In this document: piece after piece, positions 61,101 through 64,000 of the stretch
How the letters are laid out: the number at the start of each line of letters is the position of its first letter
Numbering within the stretch: position 1 is the stretch's first letter
NCBI GenBank assembly: GCA_029964075.1
Contig: CM057141.1
Coordinates: 7,626,001 to 7,690,000, forward strand
DNA: 64,000 bases
Origin: Patiria pectinifera
Lineage: Eukaryota; Echinodermata; Asteroidea; Valvatida; Asterinidae
Reading direction: 5' to 3'
The notes under the pieces: generated by a model
What the model was told of the DNA's origin: nothing
Databases searched by the model: none
The model's input: only the letters and a program-made list of their open reading frames with translations
Translations under genes and position numbers: made by a program

Positions 61101-64000
61101 AGTACATAGTTTCATAAGCATTGTATACTCAGTTTCGTCTGAGAGACCACAGATGTGATGCAATCAAGCTACATGAGGCGATTGTCGGGAATTTTCATTT
61201 GGAGATTCAGGCCAAAATAGGGCCACTTTGTCACATCACTTCATCACATCTCTTGGTGTTCCGACTTCCATAATTTTTGAACTAAAGATGGTACCGTAAT
61301 TTTCGGAATATAAGCCGCGGCTTATACGTTGATTTTGCCCATGAAAATGTTTACTGCGGCTTATACACAGGGCGGCTTATACGCTGAGCCTTGAAGAATA
61401 AAAATGAAATTCACATGTGTATTTAATGTACTGGTATAAGAAGAGATATGTTGCTGAAATGAATTATCAATTAAGAAAGTCATTAACGAACCGAAACCAC
61501 GTGCCACGTAAAGGTGCCGAGCGGTAAAAAGTACGGTGAAAGCTGTCTTCGATCGACGCTTGCAACAAGCCATACGTACGTGATTCTAGTGCTGCATGCT
61601 AGCTGCATGCAGCATGCTTTCTCCAGCGGACCACACCATTTGAGGTAATATAGGGGTGTACTATCTTGAAAACAACATTTCCGCTGTAAAAAAAAAAAAA
61701 AAGACGACTAATACTTTTTATGGTGTCCGAAACATTTCTTTATTCGATAATCAGTTGTTCAACGTCGCAATATAATTTTTGTACTTGAAATGTATTCAAG
61801 AAACGATGTAAACCTCAAAACAGGGACTACATCACCCCTTACAAAATTAATGGATTTGTCCATGAAAATGGCAGCATCATTTTGAATTTTTTCAAAGAAA
61901 GTTACGATCGAAACTTGAATACTGCTCGTTAGTAATCACAAAAATTTGATAAGTTTTCAGATAAAAACGGACCTGCATATTTTTAGGACAAAACAAATCA
62001 GCATCTGTTGCCACAAAGCAAGATTTGTAAGTAGCGCTCCGGTCAGACAACACACGCAATGGGGGAAAATCACGGTGGGTTGCATCACGTGCTGCAGGAA
62101 AATGTTGTCCTAGGCCGGCGCGGCGCAGGCTGCCGCGCCGGGCGATGTATTAACTTTTACGGCCGGGGACCGGACGGGGCAGACGGCAGCAATTCCCGGT
62201 AATTATATCTCATCATCAATTTCCACATTTGTTTGTGAGAGTATCGATTGTAAATGATTTGATACAACTTTTGTGGCCCTTTTTATAGCTTCTGTAGTGT
62301 AAATGGAACTGGTTCATAGCATTTTGGCAAGAATTTGGAGGCCTTACAAAATTGAAACCGCAGCGGTCGGTGCAGCTTATACGCCGGTGCGGCTTATACG
62401 CCGACTTCAAATCTTAATTTGCAGGTTTTTGCGTGCTGCGGCTTATACGCCGCGCGGCTTATATTCCGAAAATTACGGTATATCAGCATGCGGTTTTCAC
62501 AGCAGTAATGCTGAGATTGTGCTCTTTTCGAATCTGTAATAAAAAAAAACTGACCAGGGTCGACAAACGACTCATTTAGTTTGATAACATCACAAATAGT
62601 AAAACTGAAAGAACTTGCTGACAAGCCAAGCTGTCATCAAAATCATCCTTCAAGAATACTTTCAGAAAAAGTCCGAAGAAAACTTTGAGAAGCCTTCTCG
62701 GTGACCGGTCACTGTCGGTCCAGACAAGAACTATTTTTAGTAGTAAAATTTAAAACAGGTATATGTGAATCAGCCCAGCTGGCGATGAGAAACTCTATCC
62801 TTATCCAGCCGTCCATCACATCTGCCTGGGGGAGGAGTTACGTGGGCTTTGCCGATATTTCCTGCATGGAAATGATGGAATGCCTACAGGCATCTGCTCC
62901 TAATGTAATTAAGATGCCGAGTTTATTTAGTGCAAGAACGTCCAACAAACCGCAAATGGAAACTGACTTGGATCACTTTTTGAGCATTTTAATGTTGAAG
63001 GAAAAAAAGTGACAAGTGTGAGATTTGAACCTTATGGGCTCTGTACGCTAGCAAAAGAGGGCGCCTAACCACTTTTGAGAACCTCCGCGGACTGGACACA
63101 CAGTGTGGGCGTACTGTACTGGTTCGCGCACAAAGTACGCACGACTTCCTGAATGTGCCAAAGCTGTTAGCCACAGCATCTTTGCATGAGCCTGAGGTGT
63201 CATCGGCGCGCGAGTGCGTTTGATTTTAACTTGCGATGGTCTCCCAGACTAATTCTTGCCCCAATAACTTTGGATACAGTCTAAGTCCGCAGTTAATGGA
63301 CCAGGAACCAGTCTAGGTCTCCCCCAACTCTCCTTTTCTGGCCATTGAAGGGGTACTTGTGCACGGAGCCATACCTTCATGAACATGTTGAGAGTAATTA
63401 AACTGTTGGCAGAGGGTAAGGACTGTTATTTGAAAGTCGCAAGTTTATATCCCACACCCAGTCATTTTCTTTTTTCAATGTTACATTGATATTGCAACAC
63501 TGGATGACTTAGTTTTAAAAAAGTATGAGTAAATTTCTTTAGCATTTGCTTGCAGGATAAGCGCATGAATATCAGATTGTACTTTCTGACCAATCACTTT
63601 AGCTAGCTACTTGAGTGGGATACATCACATTCACACACATACTTCTTCCGTAGTTGTTGATTGTGGGGACTACGCAGCACGAGTTGTCCCATGGTACTAT
63701 GGGGACCGAAGACGCTGTGGGGACAGCAGAAAGTCCCCATAACTCAGTCCTGATGTGCTTACCAATAAAAACTTCCCCATAATACAGTGACGGCCGCCAA
63801 CACTGGTTCAGGTACATACGAGATGGAGTACGTACATACGGAAAAGTTTCATCAGAATTGTGCAATCCTGTAACGTCACCAGGAGAGGGGCTGTCTACAA
63901 CTCCACATGCATATCTCTCTTTATCAAGACGGACGGTGTTTGTGAGTTTATTGAGCAAAATGGTTCTGTTAAAATGTTTTGAATTGTTAACTTACGCATC
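43116..64000 (-). CDS. VKR: Venus kinase receptor (VFT receptor tyrosine kinase), 5' end outside window
   Basis: Single-pass receptor joining a class-C-GPCR-like Venus flytrap domain to an insulin-receptor-like tyrosine kinase. Known VKRs answer amino acids or neuropeptides and act in reproduction. Coding exons, 5' to 3': 64000-63996 (edge), 57861-57588, 56571-56314, 55470-55343, 54422-54293, 50649-50529, 50241-50103, 48647-48404, 47743-47623, 46863-46713, 46219-46107, 44839-44632, 43983-43116. Phases agree; 919 residues are visible. Flytrap: [82 protein letters not shown]. Cysteines 310 and 323 lie before the membrane helix at 327-349. Kinase: GEGAFG 397-402, K422, E439, HRDLACRN 523-530, DFG 543-545, activation-loop YDSNYY 551-556, WMAPES. 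The 262-residue tail is Ser/Arg-rich and lacks tyrosine. The missing part is the first flytrap lobe and signal peptide. Confidence 0.92.
44268..44550 (+). mobile_element. tRNA-derived SINE, family D
   Basis: Head GGAGTCAGGTTGGCGTACCG with box B GGTTCGAATCG, then ATTGGGTTTTCAGTCCCTACC, GTGGGTTTTCCTC, GAATATTCCTCTGGGCTTTT and CCTCCCACC. Related fragments are at 6880-7005 (tail) and 47001-47100 (head). Lies in the VKR intron before the last exon, antisense to the gene. Confidence 0.7.
44898..45427. mobile_element. TTAA-flanked MITE with central palindrome
   Basis: Left TTAAAGGGAATGTACAACAT and right ATGTTGTATGTTCACTTTAA are inverted copies with two mismatches and TTAA at both ends. Within is a near-perfect 36-bp palindrome (TTCTCCAACGCTGGTCGG facing CTGACCAGCGTTGGAGAA, 45241-45276). 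530 bp; the same family as 26707-27231. Confidence 0.82.
46384..46535 (+). repeat. G-rich strand tract in VKR intron
   Basis: The plus strand (the VKR template strand) is almost pure G with interspersed TGGTGGC and CTATA, for example GGCGGAGGGGGAGGGG and several GGGGG runs. The phrase GGGGTTGGTGGCTATAGGGG recurs three times. It has clear G-quadruplex potential. Confidence 0.65.
47001..47105 (+). mobile_element. SINE head fragment, family D
   Basis: GTCATGTTGGCATAGCGATAC..TTTCCGGCCTCGCCTTCCACC matches the head of the SINE at 44268. It then jumps to GGTTGGGTTTTCTC and CATCCCAG, so the box-B region is lost. Confidence 0.5.
47127..47537. mobile_element. pogo/Tigger-like element, degenerate
   Basis: The right end GGTGTTTCACTG is followed by TA. 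The left end GAGTGGAACA (C to G at base 1) is preceded by TA. Inside, CTATACCGAACA-type words repeat at both ends in opposite orientation (for example GCTATACCGAACACCGCTAT left, CGCTATACCGAACGATCGC right). 411 bp, in a VKR intron 86 bp from an exon. Confidence 0.6.
49695..49947. mobile_element. 253-bp MITE, GTGATGCAATCAAGC ends (intact copy)
   Basis: GTGATGCAATCAAGCTAAAT then GAGTCGTTTGTCG at the left mirrors CGACAAACAACTC then ATTTAGCATGATTGCATCAC at the right. This copy has no internal insertion. It is the empty-site counterpart of the copy at 61153-62593, in opposite orientation. Confidence 0.8.
50809..50832. repeat. (CTGA)n microsatellite
   Basis: Six consecutive CTGA units in the VKR intron between the exons ending at 54293 and starting at 50649. 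Confidence 0.85.
53590..54276. mobile_element. Inverted-repeat element abutting a VKR splice donor
   Basis: TCGTCACCGTTTTCATGAAG at the left mirrors CTTCGTGAAAACGGTGACGA at the right with one mismatch. Both are flanked by TATA (53586-53589, 54277-54280). The interior repeats AATTCGCCCCTTCATGAAAA about four times and GTACGCGCAGATTTCG twice. 687 bp. Its right edge is 14 bp from the GT donor of the VKR exon 54422-54293. Confidence 0.75.
54455..54550 (-). mobile_element. tRNA-derived SINE head, family A
   Basis: Minus strand: AGCTGGATAACTCAGTACGG (box A) and TTCGCAGCTAGGTTAAAGCC (degenerate box B), with the same flanking phrase as the copies at 195 and 11829. In a VKR intron, 33 bp upstream of an exon. 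Confidence 0.6.
56001..56167. mobile_element. Foldback (palindromic) MITE
   Basis: GAATAAATATGTGCTTGGCC at the left equals the complement of the right end (GGCCAAGCACATATTTATTC). Inward, ACGTTCAAAACCGG(A/C)TTGGGG also pairs with its counterpart. The whole 167 bp can fold on itself with a small central loop. In a VKR intron. Confidence 0.8.
58335..58987 (+). repeat. Direct duplication in VKR intron
   Basis: TTCAACTCGTATCATCGCTT, GGGTTTAGTGTGAGTCA, TGTGAGCTGTCTTCTC and GAAGGCAGTTTGGGGTTCC, then CTCCTTAATTCACAGTGTT, appear in the same order at 58335-58442 and 58852-58987. The second copy has a 28-base insertion (CATCACTAAACACAAG...). Confidence 0.75.
61153..62593. mobile_element. GTGATGCAATCAAGC MITE interrupted by a second transposon
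   Basis: Ends GTGATGCAATCAAGCTACAT and the complement of GATAACATCAC. The outer sequence (61153-61293 plus 62481-62593) is collinear, in reverse, with the intact 253-bp copy at 49695-49947. A 1185-bp element splits it. Confidence 0.8.
61294..62478. mobile_element. TA-flanked non-autonomous transposon, CCGTAATTTTCGG ends
   Basis: CCGTAATTTTCGGAATATAA then GCCGC at the left is the exact complement of GCGGC then TTATATTCCGAAAATTACGG at the right (25 bp). TA flanks both sides. Both subterminal zones repeat GCGGCTTATACG. The core has a GC-rich block (62113-62180). 1185 bp, without a transposase frame. A Tc1/mariner-type TA duplication is likely. Confidence 0.8.

Larger units (their letters stand above)
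57862..63995 (-). other. Large VKR intron (6.1 kb)
   Basis: Donor GTAAGT at 63995 and acceptor CCCCCAG at 57862. Contents: a direct duplication (58335-58442 and 58852-58987), the nested transposon (61153-62593) and SINE-like relics on the minus strand near 63010-63090 and plus strand near 63405-63460. Open frames at 62701-63012 (+) and 63599-63958 (-) have no recognisable domain. I see no VKR exon in this interval. Confidence 0.65.

Noticed and set aside
62701-63012. 103-codon plus-strand frame in the VKR intron
   Set aside because: No homology recognised; it is antisense and next to nested transposons. The complement was read for flytrap motifs (a GADAC... segment near 62880) but no convincing exon with proper splice sites was found.
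63599-63958. 119-codon minus-strand frame as the N-terminal VKR exon
   Set aside because: Its sequence does not resemble a flytrap lobe. Its possible acceptor (TTTAACAG near 63968) would leave an intron of about 30 bp to the donor at 63995. The GATGC edge exon joins in phase directly to 57861, giving a family-like Asp-Ala-Tyr-Thr-Leu.

Overview
The window is animal nuclear DNA: five split, intron-rich protein genes with GT-AG junctions, separated by AT-rich, repeat-dense sequence. The organism is probably an invertebrate deuterostome, with an echinoderm or other ambulacrarian as best guess. The right-hand gene is a Venus kinase receptor, a family known from many invertebrates but not vertebrates. 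TTAGGG-type motifs are scattered throughout, and the other proteins look close to their vertebrate orthologues. The species cannot be named from sequence alone.

Layout: 1-4910 is intergenic (a SINE relic, TTAA-flanked MITEs, low-complexity repeats). 4911-19017 (-) is PRPF4B, the SR-rich pre-mRNA-splicing kinase: 13 coding exons, 1056 aa. 19413-25441 (+) is PEDS1/TMEM189, plasmanylethanolamine desaturase: 4 exons, 262 aa, divergently transcribed from PRPF4B across a 395-bp shared promoter region. 25442-31675 is 3' UTR plus intergenic. 31688-33203 (+) is LYRM4/ISD11: 3 exons, 91 aa. 36472-39114 (+) is a TMEM170-family gene: 3 exons, 123 aa. 43116-64000 (-) is a Venus kinase receptor: 12 full coding exons plus 5 nt of a thirteenth at the right edge, so the N-terminal part of its Venus flytrap domain lies outside the window. 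Every exon list was joined by checking reading phase across each junction.

The five genes do not form a pathway. PRPF4B, LYRM4 and a TMEM170 paralogue are linked on human 6p24-25, so part of the order is probably ancient linkage.

The non-coding sequence is unusually informative. Two Mutator-like elements, each with ~160-200 bp terminal inverted repeats and an exact 9-bp target duplication, carry internal tandem arrays and sit in first introns (PRPF4B and the TMEM170 gene). A set of TTAA-flanked elements of 0.26-0.53 kb recurs five times, and the longer ones have a palindrome near their centre. There are also pogo-like, Harbinger-like and hAT-like non-autonomous elements, foldbacks, several tRNA-derived SINE families, a LINE 3' fragment and one nested insertion whose empty counterpart lies 11 kb away. 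Percent identities, family names for repeats, promoters and poly(A) sites are by-eye judgements.
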